Shown: in pieces, positions 9,364 to 19,767 of the stretch
Numbering within the stretch: position 1 is the first letter of the stretch
How the letters are laid out: every line of letters starts with the position of its first letter
NCBI RefSeq assembly: GCF_013407925.2
Contig: NZ_CP060201.1
Span: 2,480,001 to 2,544,000 of the forward strand
Length of the DNA: 64,000 bases
Direction of reading: 5' to 3'
Source: Pseudomonas protegens
GTDB lineage: Bacteria > Pseudomonadota > Gammaproteobacteria > Pseudomonadales > Pseudomonadaceae
Made by a program: the position numbers and the translations under genes
Notes under the pieces: generated by a model
Databases searched by the model: none
Seen by the model: only the letters and a program-made list of their open reading frames with translations
What the model was told of the DNA's origin: nothing

Positions 9364-11034
9364 ATGACCGAGCCAGAAGACCCCAGCCGTGAGCGCCTCA
9401 AGCACCACTTTGCCCAGCGGGTAATTCATCAGGCACGTCAGATTCTTGAGATATGGCAGCGTCTGCAACGCAGCGAATGGTCCACCAGCGACATGTCCGA
9501 ATTGTGCGAGGCCAACCTGCGCCTGCTGCGCTTCGCCGAACGTTTCGAACAACCCGAACACACTCAGCTGGCCCGCAGCATCAGTCAGTCCCTGGAGGCG
9601 GTGGATGCCAATCGCGGGCGCCTGAGCAGCACCCTGATCACCGATCTCAACCGCCTGATGCAGCGCCTGTCGCGCACCGGCCTGCGCCACGGCGACCAAC
9701 TGGAACAGACCTTCCTGCCGCCCTTGCGCAAGCCGATCTACGTGATGCTGCAGGACCACGACCGCGCCGAACGCCTGGCCAAGCAGCTGGAGTTCTTCGG
9801 CCTCAGCGCCCAGTCCCTGGACAGCATTGCGGCCTTTCGCTCGTCCATGGTCGAGCGCCTGCCGGCGGCCATCGTCATAGACGTCGACTTCTGCGGCCCC
9901 GGCATGGGCCTGACCCTGGCCGCCGAGGCCCAGGTCGGCCTGGAGCAGAAACTGCCGCTGCTGTTCTTCAGCCTGCATGAAACCGATACCCCGACCCGCC
10001 TGGCCGCCGTGCGCGCCGGTGGCCAGGAGTTCCTCACCGGCACCCTGGAAGCCTCCAGCCTGCTGGAAAAGATCGAGGTGCTGACCTGCGTCGCCCAGTA
10101 CGAACCCTATAAAGTGCTGATCATCGATGACTCCCGGGCCCAGGCGCTGCACACCGAGCGCCTGCTCAACAGCGCCGGGATCGTCACCCGCACCCTGATC
10201 GAGCCGATCCAGGCCATGGCCGAGCTGGCGGACTTCCAGCCGGACCTGATCATCCTCGACATGTACATGCCGGCCTGCACCGGCACCGAGCTGGCCAAGG
10301 TGATCCGCCACAACGACCGCTACGTCAGCGTGCCGATCATCTACCTGTCCGCCGAAGACGACCTGGACAAGCAGCTGGACGCCATGAGCGAAGGCGGCGA
10401 CGACTTCCTGACCAAGCCGATCAAGCCGCGGCACCTGATCACCACCGTGCGCAACCGCGCAGCCCGGGCGCGCAACCTCAAGGCGCGGATGGTCCGCGAC
10501 AGCCTTACCGGCCTGTACAACCACACCCATATCCTGCAATTGCTGGAAGACTGCAGCTTCCGCGCCCGCCGTGAGGGCAAGCCGCTGAGTTTCGCCATGC
10601 TCGACATCGACCACTTCAAGCGGGTCAACGACAGCCACGGCCACCCCATGGGCGACCGGGTGATCAAGAGCCTGGCGCTGTTTCTCAAGCAGCGCCTGCG
10701 CAAGACCGACTTCATCGGCCGCTACGGTGGCGAAGAATTTGCCATTGTCATGCCCGACACCGACCAGGAATCGGCGTGCAAGGTGCTGGACGAAATCCGC
10801 CAGCGCTTCGCCGAGATCCACTACCCGGCCCAGCCCCAGGACCTGTGGTGCACCTTCAGCGCCGGGGTGGTGGAGATGCAGGAAGACTCCGACAGCCTGA
10901 TGATGGCCAGCCAGGCCGACGAAGCCCTGTACCGCGCCAAGCACGGCGGCCGCAACCGGGTACAGGCCGCGCGCCAATCAAGTCAAAGTGCCACCTTTTC
11001 ATCCGAATCCACCGATTCGGTCATAACCTTGTAA
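9364..11034 (+). CDS. gcbA: Diguanylate cyclase with two receiver domains (GcbA)
   Basis: A 556-residue PleD-like response regulator that should make cyclic di-GMP. Residues 1-120 are helical. The first receiver (about 123-240) keeps a candidate Asp in IDVDFCGPGMG but lacks the usual C-terminal KP lysine, so it looks degenerate. The second (250-365) is complete: D255/D256, D299 in LDMYMP and K351 in TKPIKP. The GGDEF domain (375-540) has an intact active site GGEEF (455-459) and an inhibitory RKTD site (446-449) five residues before it. GcbA is known in P. fluorescens and P. aeruginosa to promote early surface attachment. Naming rests on domain order and the ctpL neighbour. Confidence 0.88.
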   Translation: MTEPEDPSRERLKHHFAQRVIHQARQILEIWQRLQRSEWSTSDMSELCEANLRLLRFAERFEQPEHTQLARSISQSLEAVDANRGRLSSTLITDLNRLMQRLSRTGLRHGDQLEQTFLPPLRKPIYVMLQDHDRAERLAKQLEFFGLSAQSLDSIAAFRSSMVERLPAAIVIDVDFCGPGMGLTLAAEAQVGLEQKLPLLFFSLHETDTPTRLAAVRAGGQEFLTGTLEASSLLEKIEVLTCVAQYEPYKVLIIDDSRAQALHTERLLNSAGIVTRTLIEPIQAMAELADFQPDLIILDMYMPACTGTELAKVIRHNDRYVSVPIIYLSAEDDLDKQLDAMSEGGDDFLTKPIKPRHLITTVRNRAARARNLKARMVRDSLTGLYNHTHILQLLEDCSFRARREGKPLSFAMLDIDHFKRVNDSHGHPMGDRVIKSLALFLKQRLRKTDFIGRYGGEEFAIVMPDTDQESACKVLDEIRQRFAEIHYPAQPQDLWCTFSAGVVEMQEDSDSLMMASQADEALYRAKHGGRNRVQAARQSSQSATFSSESTDSVITL

Positions 11035-11050
11035 TACAAACGCAATAAAT
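11018..11050 (+). promoter_or_regulatory. PHO-box-like site and -10 upstream of ctpL
   Basis: CGGTCAT-AACC-TTGTAAT at 11018-11035 matches the PhoB box pattern (CTGTCAT, four AT-rich bases, CTGTCAT) at 6 of 7 and 5 of 7 positions. CAATAAAT at 11043-11050, about eight bases later, would be the -10 element, as expected when a PHO box replaces the -35. It overlaps the gcbA stop codon (11032-11034) and lies 53 bases before ctpL. Confidence 0.5.
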
Positions 11051-11087
11051 TCAGGCGCTTACCATTTTCGCCGTTGGTAGAGCCCCG

Positions 11088-13049
11088 ATGCGCCTGAAGC
11101 TGCTGACCAATCTCAATACCTTGCTGCTGGTTGCCGTTTGCCTCGCCCTGGGGGCAACGCTGTGGTGGTCGCAACGCGCCCTGGAACGCCCCTATCTATT
11201 GATGGAGCGTTACTTGGGGCTGTCCCAGCAGTTTCAGAATCAAGTGGCGCGCAATGTCGAAGACTATCTGGCCAGCGGCGATGCCCTGCGCCTGAGCAGC
11301 GCGACCCAGGCCCTGGAAACCCTGCAAGGCGAGCTCGACGAACTGCCGCCGGCGCTGGCACAAAGCCTGCGCCCGAGCCTGGCCAGCCTCGACGCCTTCA
11401 GCAAGAGCGACCTGCTGGCAGCCGGCAAGCTGGCGGGCGACCCCCAGGCGCTGCTGTTGCAGGCCGAGCGCGAACTGGGCGCCAACCTGGAGCAGCTCAG
11501 CCAGTACGCCAGCGGAACCAGGAACCCGGACGCGGCCCACTACCTGCCGCTATTGCTCACCGCCTCGCAGCACCTGGGCAAACTGTCCCTGGCCCGCGAC
11601 AAGCTGGTGAGCAGCGGCCGCAGTGAACTGGCCGTCGATGTCGAACGCGAAGTGAACAACATCCGCGCCCAGGCCGATCAGCTTGAAGCCCAGCCTTTAT
11701 TGGGCGTGGCTGCCAGCAGTGAGTCCGGCACCGATGATTTCGCCGCCATGATGGGCCTGGAAAACACTCAGAAAGCCGCCACCGAAGACGCCGGTATCAG
11801 CCTCAAGCGCGAACTCAACAGCCTGCTCAACCGCTACCCGGCGGAACTCAAGCGCACCCGCGAGCAGATCCAGCAACGCGCCGACCTCGCCGCCGCCACC
11901 CTGCTGAAAATCACCGCCGTGCGCCAGGCCATTGCCGAGCTGGAACCGGCGGTACGGGCCCAGCACGGGCAGATCCAGGGCGAAGTGCGCCTGATGCAGG
12001 GGCTGATGATCGGCTTGATCCTGCTGATCGCCCTGGTCATCGACACCTTGCAGCGCAAGCTGGCCCGGGTCCTGACCAACCTCGCCCCAGCGCTGTCGAC
12101 CTGGGCCGAAGGCGATTTCAGCCAGCCGATCCAACTGGGCAAGACCAACCACGAACTGCACGCCATCGAAGAGTCCCTGAACCGTCTGCGCGCCTATCTG
12201 GTGGACCTGGTGGGCACCATTCGCCAGAACGCCGAGCAAGTGGTCGGCAGCAGCCGCGCCCTGGCCGACCTCAGCAGCGGCCTGCACAGCGGGGCCGAAC
12301 GCCAGGCCGGCGACACCGCGCAAATTCGCGATGCCTTGGGCGAACTGGAAGCCACCATCCAGCAGGTCGCCGGCGATGCCAGCCAGGCCGCCGATGCCAG
12401 CAGCAGTGCCGGGTTGGCGGTGCAGCAAGGGCAGAAAGTCATCGGCCTGAGCCTGACCGGGCTGCATGCGCTTGTAGGGGAAGTCCAGGGCAACGCGCAG
12501 ATGATCGAACACCTGGCCCAGGAATCGGCCACCATCGGTGGCGTGCTGACGGTGATCCGCTCCATCGCCGACCAGACCAACCTGCTGGCCCTCAACGCCG
12601 CCATCGAAGCCGCCCGCGCCGGGGAAATGGGCCGCGGCTTTGCCGTGGTCGCCGAAGAAGTGCGCTCCCTGGCCCTGCGCACCGCCGGCGCCACGGCGGA
12701 GATCCAGACCCTGATCGCCGGCCTGCAAAGCGCCGCGCAGCAATCGGTGCAGGGCATGCGTGCCCAGGTGGAACACGCCGAAGCCACCGCCAGTCAGGCC
12801 CAGGCCGCCGACGGCGCGCTGGATGAAATCGTCGGGGCGATCCAGACCATCGCCGACACCGCAGTGCGCATCGCCGATGTCACCGCCCAACAAAGCGGCG
12901 CGGTCAGCGAGATTCGCGACCACAGCGAACGCATCCACCAACTGGGCGGCGACAACCTGCTGCGCATCGGCGAAGGCCGGGCCCAGGGCGAGAACCTGCT
13001 GGACCTGGGCGGGCAATTGCATACCGCGGTGCAGGCCTTCCGCGTCTGA
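11088..13049 (+). CDS. ctpL: Methyl-accepting chemotaxis protein, CtpL-like
   Basis: A 653-residue transmembrane chemoreceptor. TM1 is near residues 11-29 ([16 protein letters not shown]), followed by a roughly 270-residue helical periplasmic sensor, TM2 near 302-322 ([16 protein letters not shown]), a HAMP region and the cytoplasmic signalling domain. The signalling hairpin is unmistakable: [20 protein letters not shown] then [15 protein letters not shown]. No C-terminal CheR/CheB pentapeptide is present. In PAO1 the gene next to gcbA is ctpL, a receptor for low-phosphate taxis induced under phosphate starvation. The PHO-box-like site upstream supports the same identity here. The ligand is inferred, not shown. 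Confidence 0.8.
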   Translation: MRLKLLTNLNTLLLVAVCLALGATLWWSQRALERPYLLMERYLGLSQQFQNQVARNVEDYLASGDALRLSSATQALETLQGELDELPPALAQSLRPSLASLDAFSKSDLLAAGKLAGDPQALLLQAERELGANLEQLSQYASGTRNPDAAHYLPLLLTASQHLGKLSLARDKLVSSGRSELAVDVEREVNNIRAQADQLEAQPLLGVAASSESGTDDFAAMMGLENTQKAATEDAGISLKRELNSLLNRYPAELKRTREQIQQRADLAAATLLKITAVRQAIAELEPAVRAQHGQIQGEVRLMQGLMIGLILLIALVIDTLQRKLARVLTNLAPALSTWAEGDFSQPIQLGKTNHELHAIEESLNRLRAYLVDLVGTIRQNAEQVVGSSRALADLSSGLHSGAERQAGDTAQIRDALGELEATIQQVAGDASQAADASSSAGLAVQQGQKVIGLSLTGLHALVGEVQGNAQMIEHLAQESATIGGVLTVIRSIADQTNLLALNAAIEAARAGEMGRGFAVVAEEVRSLALRTAGATAEIQTLIAGLQSAAQQSVQGMRAQVEHAEATASQAQAADGALDEIVGAIQTIADTAVRIADVTAQQSGAVSEIRDHSERIHQLGGDNLLRIGEGRAQGENLLDLGGQLHTAVQAFRV

Positions 13050-13361
13050 GGCCGCCTGGCCGCCCAGCGTCGCAGCCCATCGGGGCAAGCCCTCTCGGCC
13101 CTGCCCAGGGGATCGCCGCGCCGCAGGGCGCAAAATCGCAGCGACCGGCAGCCCTTTTCAGCGCAACAGCGGCGAAATCAACGCCAGGCACATCAGTGCT
13201 CCCTGGTTGCGGGCAAATGACCGGATTTAATCAGTCGGTCACATATTTTGCGCAAACATCGGTCATCGTGCTGGCTATTGCCGAGAACTGGACAGTCATA
13301 AAGTCTTTCCGGCATAGTCGCCGGGTTTTGACAACAGCCCCCCGATAACAAGGAACGACCG
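13050..13361. other. Intergenic region between ctpL and aroQ
   Basis: These 312 bases hold no convincing gene. The first half is GC-rich and featureless. The second half is more AT-rich (GCAAACATCGG, CATAAAGTC) and probably carries the aroQ-accBC promoter, but I cannot choose a -35/-10 pair with confidence. PAO1 has dipZ (dsbD) at this place; no trace of it is visible here. Confidence 0.5.
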
Positions 13362-13814
13362 ATGGCCACCCTACTGGTGCTTCACGGCCCCAACCTGAAC
13401 CTGCTCGGCACCCGTGAACCGGGGGTCTACGGTGCAACCACCCTGGCCCAGATCAATCAGGATCTGGAGCAGCGGGCCCGTGATGCCGGGCACCATCTGC
13501 AGTACCTGCAGAGCAATGCCGAGTACGAATTGATCGAGCGCATCCATGCCGCCCGCGATGAAGGCGTGGACTTCATTTTGATCAATCCAGCAGCTTTTAC
13601 GCATACAAGCGTCGCATTACGTGACGCGCTGCTGGCGGTGAGCATCCCATTCATCGAAGTGCATTTGTCCAACGTGTACAAACGCGAACCTTTCCGCCAT
13701 CACTCCTACTTCTCCGATGTTGCGGTGGGAGTGATCTGCGGCCTTGGCGCCAGCGGTTACCGACTGGCCCTGGAGGCCGCCCTAGAACAGCTTGAACGCC
13801 AGGCAAAAGCTTGA
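13362..13814 (+). CDS. aroQ: Type II 3-dehydroquinate dehydratase
   Basis: A 150-residue type II dehydroquinase, the third enzyme of the shikimate pathway, turning 3-dehydroquinate into 3-dehydroshikimate. Family signature residues are clear: [17 protein letters not shown] near the N-terminus with the catalytic tyrosine and arginine loop, [17 protein letters not shown], and [18 protein letters not shown] with the catalytic histidine. Length is normal. It is preceded by an AAGGAAC ribosome site and followed after 48 bases by accB-accC, an arrangement conserved in pseudomonads and enterobacteria. Confidence 0.97.
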   Translation: MATLLVLHGPNLNLLGTREPGVYGATTLAQINQDLEQRARDAGHHLQYLQSNAEYELIERIHAARDEGVDFILINPAAFTHTSVALRDALLAVSIPFIEVHLSNVYKREPFRHHSYFSDVAVGVICGLGASGYRLALEAALEQLERQAKA

Positions 13815-13862
13815 ACGACAAGCGATAAACGCCCCTGACCGACCCTTGGGAGTTGATGATTC

Positions 13863-14324
13863 ATGGATATCCGTAAAGTTAAGAAACTGATCGAACTGCT
13901 GGAAGAGTCCGGCATCGATGAGCTGGAGATCAAGGAAGGCGAAGAGTCCGTGCGCATCAGCCGCCACAGCAAGACTCCAGCCCAGCAGTACTACGCACCG
14001 GCTCCGGTTGCCGCTCCAGTAGCTGCTCCTGCCGCTGCCGCACCGGCCGCCGCCGCGGCTCCTGCAGCACCCGCCGCACCGGCGCTGAACGGCACCGTGG
14101 CCCGTTCGCCAATGGTCGGTACTTTCTACCGCAAATCTTCGCCTACCTCGCCAGCCTTCGTTGAAGTCGGCCAGAGCGTGAAGAAAGGCGACACCCTGTG
14201 CATCGTCGAAGCGATGAAGATGATGAACCACATCGAAGCTGAAACCAGCGGTGTGATCGAATCCATTCTTGTCGAAGACGGCCAGCCGGTTGAGTACGAC
14301 CAACCGCTGTTCACCATCGTTTGA
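13863..14324 (+). CDS. accB: Biotin carboxyl carrier protein of acetyl-CoA carboxylase
   Basis: A 153-residue BCCP. The N-terminal about 40 residues are the AccC-binding/dimer region, followed by a flexible Ala/Pro-rich linker (about 44-75, repeated PVAAPAA units) and the biotinyl domain from about 78. The biotin attachment lysine is K119 in the canonical EAMKMMN motif. The carrier moves carboxybiotin from biotin carboxylase (AccC) to the carboxyltransferase in the first step of fatty acid synthesis. It lies 17 bases upstream of accC; the pair forms an operon downstream of aroQ. Confidence 0.97.
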   Translation: MDIRKVKKLIELLEESGIDELEIKEGEESVRISRHSKTPAQQYYAPAPVAAPVAAPAAAAPAAAAAPAAPAAPALNGTVARSPMVGTFYRKSSPTSPAFVEVGQSVKKGDTLCIVEAMKMMNHIEAETSGVIESILVEDGQPVEYDQPLFTIV

Positions 14325-14341
14325 ACCGCGGAGAGTCTTTG

Positions 14342-15703
14342 ATGTTGAAGCCTGCGAAGTTGGAAAAAGTCCTGATCGCCAACCGCGGCGAAATCGCCCT
14401 GCGGATCCTGCGTGCCTGCAAGGAAATGGGGATCAAGACCGTCGCCGTCTACTCCAAGGCCGACAAGGAGCTGATGCACCTGGGCCTGGCGGACGAATCC
14501 GTTTGCATCGGGCCTGCGCAAGCCGCGCAGTCCTACCTGCACATCCCGGCCATCATCGCGGCCGCTGAAGTCACTGGCGCTACGGCGATCCACCCTGGCT
14601 ACGGCTTCCTGGCGGAAAACGCCGACTTCGCCGAACAGGTGGAAAACTCCGGCTTCGCCTTCATCGGCCCGAAAGCCGAAACCATCCGCCTGATGGGCGA
14701 CAAGGTTTCCGCCAAGCACGCCATGATCGCGGCCGGTGTTCCGACGGTTCCAGGTTCCGACGGCCCACTGCCGGAAGACGAGGAAACCGCCCTGCGCATT
14801 GGCCGTGAAGTCGGCTACCCGGTGATCATCAAGGCCGCTGGCGGCGGCGGTGGTCGCGGCATGCGCGTGGTGCACAAGGAAGAAGACCTGATCGCCTCGG
14901 CCAAGCTGACCCGCTCCGAAGCCGGCGCGGCGTTTGGCAACCCGATGGTCTACCTGGAGAAGTTCCTGACCAACCCACGTCACGTGGAAGTCCAGGTACT
15001 GTCCGACGGCCAGGGCAACGCCATCCACCTGGGCGACCGCGACTGCTCGCTGCAGCGCCGGCACCAGAAGGTCCTCGAAGAAGCGCCGGCACCGGGCATC
15101 GACGAGACCGCGCGCCAGGAAGTCTTCGCCCGCTGCGTCAAGGCCTGTATCGACATCGGCTACCGCGGTGCCGGTACGTTCGAGTTCCTGTACGAGAACG
15201 GTCGCTTCTACTTCATCGAGATGAACACTCGCGTGCAGGTAGAGCACCCGGTATCGGAAATGGTCACCGGTATCGACATCGTCAAGGAGATGCTCAGCAT
15301 CGCCGCCGGCAACAAGCTGTCGTTCACCCAGGATGACGTGGTCATCCGCGGTCACGCGCTGGAATGCCGGATCAACGCCGAAGACCCGAAAACCTTCATG
15401 CCAAGCCCAGGCACGGTCAAGCATTTCCATGCCCCGGGCGGCAACGGCGTGCGCGTCGACTCGCACCTGTACAGCGGTTACGCGGTTCCACCGAACTACG
15501 ATTCGTTGATCGGAAAGCTGATCACCTACGGGGCGACCCGTGACGAAGCCATGGCGCGCATGCGCAATGCGCTGGACGAAATCGTCGTCGACGGGATCAA
15601 GACCAACATCCCGCTGCACCGCGACCTGACCCGTGACGAAGGCTTCTGCAAAGGGGGCGTGAACATTCACTACCTCGAGCACAAGCTGGCCGAGCAACAC
15701 TGA
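14342..15703 (+). CDS. accC: Biotin carboxylase subunit of acetyl-CoA carboxylase
   Basis: A 453-residue ATP-grasp enzyme that carboxylates BCCP-bound biotin using ATP and bicarbonate. The start [19 protein letters not shown] is chosen at 14342, where a GGAGAG ribosome site precedes it; an in-frame ATG seven codons earlier would start before this site. Visible motifs: [25 protein letters not shown] glycine-rich ATP loop, HVEVQVL, the carboxylase CSLQRRHQK and [14 protein letters not shown]. Normal length (E. coli 449). A hairpin terminator follows 18 bases after the stop. Confidence 0.98.
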   Translation: MLKPAKLEKVLIANRGEIALRILRACKEMGIKTVAVYSKADKELMHLGLADESVCIGPAQAAQSYLHIPAIIAAAEVTGATAIHPGYGFLAENADFAEQVENSGFAFIGPKAETIRLMGDKVSAKHAMIAAGVPTVPGSDGPLPEDEETALRIGREVGYPVIIKAAGGGGGRGMRVVHKEEDLIASAKLTRSEAGAAFGNPMVYLEKFLTNPRHVEVQVLSDGQGNAIHLGDRDCSLQRRHQKVLEEAPAPGIDETARQEVFARCVKACIDIGYRGAGTFEFLYENGRFYFIEMNTRVQVEHPVSEMVTGIDIVKEMLSIAAGNKLSFTQDDVVIRGHALECRINAEDPKTFMPSPGTVKHFHAPGGNGVRVDSHLYSGYAVPPNYDSLIGKLITYGATRDEAMARMRNALDEIVVDGIKTNIPLHRDLTRDEGFCKGGVNIHYLEHKLAEQH

Positions 15704-15721
15704 TCGGCACCCGCCACACCG

Positions 15722-15750
15722 ACAAGGCCGCTTTCGAGCGGCCTTGTTGT
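15722..15750 (+). terminator. Terminator after accC
   Basis: ACAAGGCCGCT, loop TTCG, AGCGGCCTTGT forms a perfect 11-bp stem followed by the T-rich TGTATCTGT. The UUCG-type tetraloop makes it a stable intrinsic terminator even though the T tract is short. Confidence 0.8.
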
Positions 15751-15773
15751 ATCTGTCGTTCCCTCCTCCACCC

Positions 15774-15796
15774 TGTAGGAGCGAGCTTGCTCGCGA
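15774..15796. repeat. REP sequence between accC and prmA
   Basis: GTAGGAGCGAGCTTGCTCGC followed by GAA is the standard REP seen elsewhere in the window, with GCGAGC/GCTCGC palindrome. Single copy. The remaining bases up to prmA show no gene. Confidence 0.85.
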
Positions 15797-15950
15797 ACCG
15801 CGCAGCGGACCTTACCGGCATCACTTGATCAACGGCCATCCCAAGCAACAACCCGGCGTCCCCCTCGCTCCTGCGGGGCGTCTCGCGTAAACTTGCGCGC
15901 TTCTCGCGGCCCGCTAGGCTGCACATCACATATTTTCAAAGGTGCCCGCC

Positions 15951-16829
15951 ATGCCTTGGCTGCAAGTCCGTCTCGCCATCAGCCCAGAACAAGCCGAAAC
16001 CTATGAAGACGCTTTTCTTGAAGTCGGTGCCGTTTCGGTCACCTTCATGGACGCCGAGGATCAGCCGATCTTCGAACCCGAACTGAACACCACCCCATTG
16101 TGGTCCCACACCCACCTGCTGGCCCTGTTCGAAGGCGGCACCGAAGCCGCCAGCGTGCTCGCTCACCTGGAACTGCTGACCGGCAGCCCGTTGCCCGAGC
16201 ATCACAGCGAAGTCATCGAAGACCAGGACTGGGAGCGCAGCTGGATGGACAACTTCCAGCCGATGCGCTTCGGTCAGCGTCTGTGGATCGTCCCCAGCTG
16301 GCACGCCGCGCCGGAGCCGGATGCGGTCAACCTGCTGCTCGACCCGGGCCTGGCATTCGGCACCGGCACCCACCCGACCACCGCGCTGTGCCTGGAGTGG
16401 CTGGACAGCCAGGACCTCAAGGACTGCAACGTGCTGGACTTCGGCTGCGGCTCAGGGATCCTCGCCATCGCTGCCCTGCTGCTGGGCGCCAAGCAAGCGG
16501 TCGGCACCGACATCGACGTGCAGGCCCTGGAAGCCTCCCGAGACAACGCCGGACGCAACGGGATTGCCGACGAACTGTTCCCGCTGTACCTGCCCGAGCA
16601 ATTGCCGCAGGTCCAGGCCGATGTGCTGGTGGCCAACATCCTGGCCGGCCCGCTGGTGGCACTGGCGCCGCAACTGTCGGGCCTGGTCAAGTCCGGCGGG
16701 CGCCTGGCGCTCTCCGGCATCCTCGCCGAGCAAGGTGAAGAAGTGGCCGCGGCCTATGCCCAGGACTTCGATCTGGATCCGATCGCCACCCTCGATGGCT
16801 GGGTGCGCATCACCGGCCGTCGGCGCTAG
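15951..16829 (+). CDS. prmA: Ribosomal protein L11 methyltransferase
   Basis: A 292-residue SAM-dependent enzyme that trimethylates lysine and N-terminal amino groups of ribosomal protein L11. The N-terminal substrate-recognition domain starts [20 protein letters not shown]. The linker holds [15 protein letters not shown], and the catalytic domain carries [15 protein letters not shown], the SAM motif [15 protein letters not shown], and VANILAGPL. All are PrmA hallmarks. ATG 15951 was preferred to the in-frame GTG/ATG just upstream because homologues start MPWLQ. The next gene begins 30 bases later on the same strand. Confidence 0.96.
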   Translation: MPWLQVRLAISPEQAETYEDAFLEVGAVSVTFMDAEDQPIFEPELNTTPLWSHTHLLALFEGGTEAASVLAHLELLTGSPLPEHHSEVIEDQDWERSWMDNFQPMRFGQRLWIVPSWHAAPEPDAVNLLLDPGLAFGTGTHPTTALCLEWLDSQDLKDCNVLDFGCGSGILAIAALLLGAKQAVGTDIDVQALEASRDNAGRNGIADELFPLYLPEQLPQVQADVLVANILAGPLVALAPQLSGLVKSGGRLALSGILAEQGEEVAAAYAQDFDLDPIATLDGWVRITGRRR

Positions 16830-16859
16830 AATGGCCGCCTGCATAATCCGGATGGCCGC

Positions 16860-18158
16860 ATGACCGACAGTTTCGTCACCCAATGCCCACATTGCCAAAC
16901 CAGGTTCCGTGTCAGCCACGCTCAACTGAGCGTGGCTCGCGGGGTGGTGCGCTGTGGCTCCTGCCTGCAGGTGTTCAACGCCGCGCGGCAGTTGCTGGAG
17001 CAGCGCGCCGCCAAGGAAAGCGCAGCGTCCAGGCCGGTGGCGAAACCGGCGCCCGCGCCAGCAGCTCCTGTCGAGCCGCCAGCAGAGCCGGCTGCGGCCC
17101 CCGCGCCAGCGGCGGCGCCCGTACAGCGCGCCATCAGCCAGAAACAATGGTCGGCTGCCGAAATGGACCTGGATCACCTGGACCTCGACGAGGAGCTGGC
17201 CAAGCTCGAACAGCGGGAAATCCAGCCAGCCAAGGCCTTTGGCCAGGAACGGGAGCATAAGGAAGGCAGCCTCAGCGCCCGCCGCGATCCACAGGACGCC
17301 GATGATGCCCACTGGCCCGATGGCCTGTTTGGCAGCGCCGCTGAACACGACGAGCCGCCGCCCGTGGCCCTCAAGGCCCAGGCACAGGCGGATGAACCCA
17401 GCCCCGAGCCAACTCGGCAGAGCCGCACCGAACCGTCGCTGTCCTTCAACCTGGCGGACCTGGAAGACGAACCGAAAGCGCCCAAGCTGCGCCTGGACGA
17501 TGACCTGGAACCTTTCGACGCCCGGATCTCGGCAGACAGCGCCGAGCAGGACGACGCAGCGGACACGACACACGGCAATAAGCGCCGCGAACGCAGCGAA
17601 CCCGCAGTGCCAGAGGATGTCTTGCTGGACCTGGTGGACGATCCGCTCCACCTCGACTGGCAGAAACGCCGCTCCCCCTGGGGTCGGCGCCTGCTCTGGC
17701 TGCTGCTGATCCTGCTGGCCGCCGGCGGCCTGGCGGGCCAGTACATCGCCTACCATTTCGACGAACTGGCGCGCCAGGACCAGTACCGCCCCTGGTTCCA
17801 GCAACTGTGCCCGGAATTCGGCTGTACGGTGCCGTCCCGAGTGGATATCGCCCGGATCAAGAGCAGCAACCTGGTGGTGCGCAGCCACCCGGAATTCAGC
17901 GGAGCCCTGGTGGTGGACGCCATCATCTACAACCGCGCGCCGTTCTCCCAACCCTTCCCGCTGCTGGAGCTGCGCTTCGCCGACCTCAACGGCCACCTGA
18001 TTGCCAGCCGCAGCTTCAAACCCGGCGAGTACCTGGGCGGTGAAATGCAGGATGTGGCGGAAATGCCGCCGCAGACGCCGATTCACATCGCCCTGGATAT
18101 TCTCGACCCCGGGCCGAAAGCCGTGAACTACAGTCTCAGCTTCCACTCGCCCGAGTGA
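16860..18158 (+). CDS. Zinc-ribbon, DUF3426 membrane protein
   Basis: A 432-residue protein with three parts. Residues 1-45 form a zinc ribbon with CPHC and CGSC pairs (MJ0042-type, starting VTQCPHCQTRFRVS). Residues 45-275 are a low-complexity, acidic and Pro/Ala-rich linker. A single transmembrane helix lies near residues 280-303 (LLWLLLILLAAGGLAGQY), followed by a DUF3426 periplasmic domain with FGCTVPSRVDIARI, VVDAIIYNRAPFSQPFP and ISRSF-like FKPGEYLGG segments. The family sits next to prmA in many gammaproteobacteria; its role is unknown. It may sense or regulate something at the membrane, but that is conjecture. Confidence 0.85.
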   Translation: MTDSFVTQCPHCQTRFRVSHAQLSVARGVVRCGSCLQVFNAARQLLEQRAAKESAASRPVAKPAPAPAAPVEPPAEPAAAPAPAAAPVQRAISQKQWSAAEMDLDHLDLDEELAKLEQREIQPAKAFGQEREHKEGSLSARRDPQDADDAHWPDGLFGSAAEHDEPPPVALKAQAQADEPSPEPTRQSRTEPSLSFNLADLEDEPKAPKLRLDDDLEPFDARISADSAEQDDAADTTHGNKRRERSEPAVPEDVLLDLVDDPLHLDWQKRRSPWGRRLLWLLLILLAAGGLAGQYIAYHFDELARQDQYRPWFQQLCPEFGCTVPSRVDIARIKSSNLVVRSHPEFSGALVVDAIIYNRAPFSQPFPLLELRFADLNGHLIASRSFKPGEYLGGEMQDVAEMPPQTPIHIALDILDPGPKAVNYSLSFHSPE

Positions 18159-18354
18159 ATCGGCTGAACGAGCTGGCGAACAACTCTGAATTGAAGACAG
18201 ATTTATGACTGCGCCGCTCAGATTGATCCCAGAGCGATAACGGAATAACTGTTCAGATTTTATCCAATTCAGCCTTTATCCGGTCATCGAGAGCGGGTAT
18301 CATGCCAACCCTTTTTCGAACTCTCATGATCCGGCCCCACAACAGGGAAGTCCT

Positions 18355-19368
18355 ATGTCGGCGGTACGCATCGGCCCATATACATTGCACAACGGCTTGA
18401 TTCTCGCCCCGATGGCGGGGGTCACCGACCAGCCCTTTCGTCAGCTTTGCAAGCAGTTGGGCGCGGGCCTTGTAGTCTCGGAAATGGTCACCAGCGACAT
18501 GAGCTTGTGGAACAGCCGCAAATCGCGGTTGCGCATGATCCACGAAGGCGATCCCGAGCCACGCTCGGTGCAGATTGCTGGTGGCGATGCACAGATGCTG
18601 GCGGATGCCGCCCGCGCCAACGTCGAGTTGGGCGCACAGATTATTGATATCAACATGGGGTGTCCGGCGAAGAAGGTCTGCAACAAGGCCGCCGGCTCCG
18701 CGTTGCTGAAAGACGAAGCCCTGGTCAACGAGATTCTCCAGGCGGTGGTGGCCGCGGTGGATGTACCGGTCACCCTGAAGATCCGCACCGGCTGGGACCG
18801 GCAGAACAAGAACGGCCTGACGGTGGCGAAGATCGCCGAACAGGCAGGCATCACGGCACTGGCGGTCCATGGTCGGACCCGGGCCGACCTGTACACCGGT
18901 GAAGCCGAGTACGACACCATCGCCGCGATCAAGCAGGCGGTGTCGATTCCGGTCTTTGCCAACGGCGATATCGACTCACCCGAAAAAGCCCGGCAGGTGT
19001 TGCATGCCACCGGCGCCGACGGGCTGTTGATTGGCCGGGCCGCCCAGGGGCGGCCATGGATTTTTCGTGAGATCGAGCACTTCCTGCGTACCGGTGAAAC
19101 CCTCCCGGCACCGGAGCTGTTCGAAGTGGAACGTATTCTGCTAGAGCACCTGGCCGCGCTGCATGCCTTCTATGGAGAGGTCATGGGCGTCCGCATCGCA
19201 CGCAAGCATGTGGGCTGGTATCTCGCAACCCTGCCGGGCGCCAGGGAGTTTCGCGCCCACTTCAATCGTTTGGAAGATACGGAAGCACAATGCGCCAACG
19301 TTCGTGAGTTCTTTGCCGGACGTTACAAGAGCCTGGAAACAGGGGACGGAGAAGGGGTGGCCGCATGA
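18355..19368 (+). CDS. dusB: tRNA-dihydrouridine synthase B
   Basis: A 337-residue FMN-dependent enzyme reducing specific uridines to dihydrouridine in the tRNA D-loop. It begins with the TIM-barrel start [15 protein letters not shown]. The catalytic cysteine is in [11 protein letters not shown] (about C103), and [22 protein letters not shown] and [16 protein letters not shown] are the conserved barrel and phosphate-binding segments. The C-terminal helical domain includes [11 protein letters not shown]. The stop overlaps the fis start by four bases; dusB-fis is a classic operon. The AT-rich leader (18180-18300) is typical of Fis-autoregulated promoters. Confidence 0.97.
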   Translation: MSAVRIGPYTLHNGLILAPMAGVTDQPFRQLCKQLGAGLVVSEMVTSDMSLWNSRKSRLRMIHEGDPEPRSVQIAGGDAQMLADAARANVELGAQIIDINMGCPAKKVCNKAAGSALLKDEALVNEILQAVVAAVDVPVTLKIRTGWDRQNKNGLTVAKIAEQAGITALAVHGRTRADLYTGEAEYDTIAAIKQAVSIPVFANGDIDSPEKARQVLHATGADGLLIGRAAQGRPWIFREIEHFLRTGETLPAPELFEVERILLEHLAALHAFYGEVMGVRIARKHVGWYLATLPGAREFRAHFNRLEDTEAQCANVREFFAGRYKSLETGDGEGVAA

Positions 19369-19685
19369 CGATGATGACCGAGACTTTAGTGAGTGGAACA
19401 ACACCCGTGAGCGACAACGTGAATTTGAAACAGCACCTCAATACCCCCAGCGAAGAAGGCCAGACCCTTCGCGGGAGTGTCGAGAAGGCGCTGCACAATT
19501 ATTTCGCCCACCTTGAGGGCGCTGCCGTCACGGACGTGTACAACCTGGTGCTCTCCGAAGTCGAGGCTCCGTTGCTCGAAAGCGTGATGAACTACGTCAA
19601 GGGCAACCAGACCAAGGCCAGCGAACTCCTGGGTCTGAACCGCGGCACCCTGCGCAAGAAACTCAAGCAGTACGATTTGTTGTAA
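19365..19685 (+). CDS. fis: DNA-binding protein Fis
   Basis: A 106-residue nucleoid-associated protein that bends DNA and regulates rRNA and growth-phase genes. The N-terminal arm ([17 protein letters not shown]) is variable, the dimer core carries [18 protein letters not shown], and the C-terminal helix-turn-helix [20 protein letters not shown] is textbook Fis. It is a little longer than E. coli Fis (98 residues) because of the arm. The ATG overlaps the dusB stop (ATGA). In-frame ATGs at 19371 and 19374 could also serve. An intrinsic terminator follows. Confidence 0.96.
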   Translation: MTMMTETLVSGTTPVSDNVNLKQHLNTPSEEGQTLRGSVEKALHNYFAHLEGAAVTDVYNLVLSEVEAPLLESVMNYVKGNQTKASELLGLNRGTLRKKLKQYDLL

Positions 19686-19701
19686 GCATGCACTCAAACC
19701 A

Positions 19702-19736
19702 GAAAGGCGCCCGCGTAAAAAACGGTCGCCTTTTTT
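19702..19736 (+). terminator. Terminator after fis
   Basis: GAAAGGCG and CGCC-TTTTTT pair around a loop of about 18 bases (AAAGGCG...CGCCTTT), followed by a run of six T at 19731-19736. It closes the dusB-fis operon 20 bases after the fis stop. Confidence 0.8.
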
Positions 19737-19767
19737 GCTGACTCCTTTGCTTTTGATGGAAATTGAG

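Noticed and set aside
10999..11016. CCGAATC-CACC-GATTCGG palindrome as a terminator of gcbA.
   Set aside because: It lies inside the gcbA coding end, has no T tract, and the PHO-box-like site follows directly.
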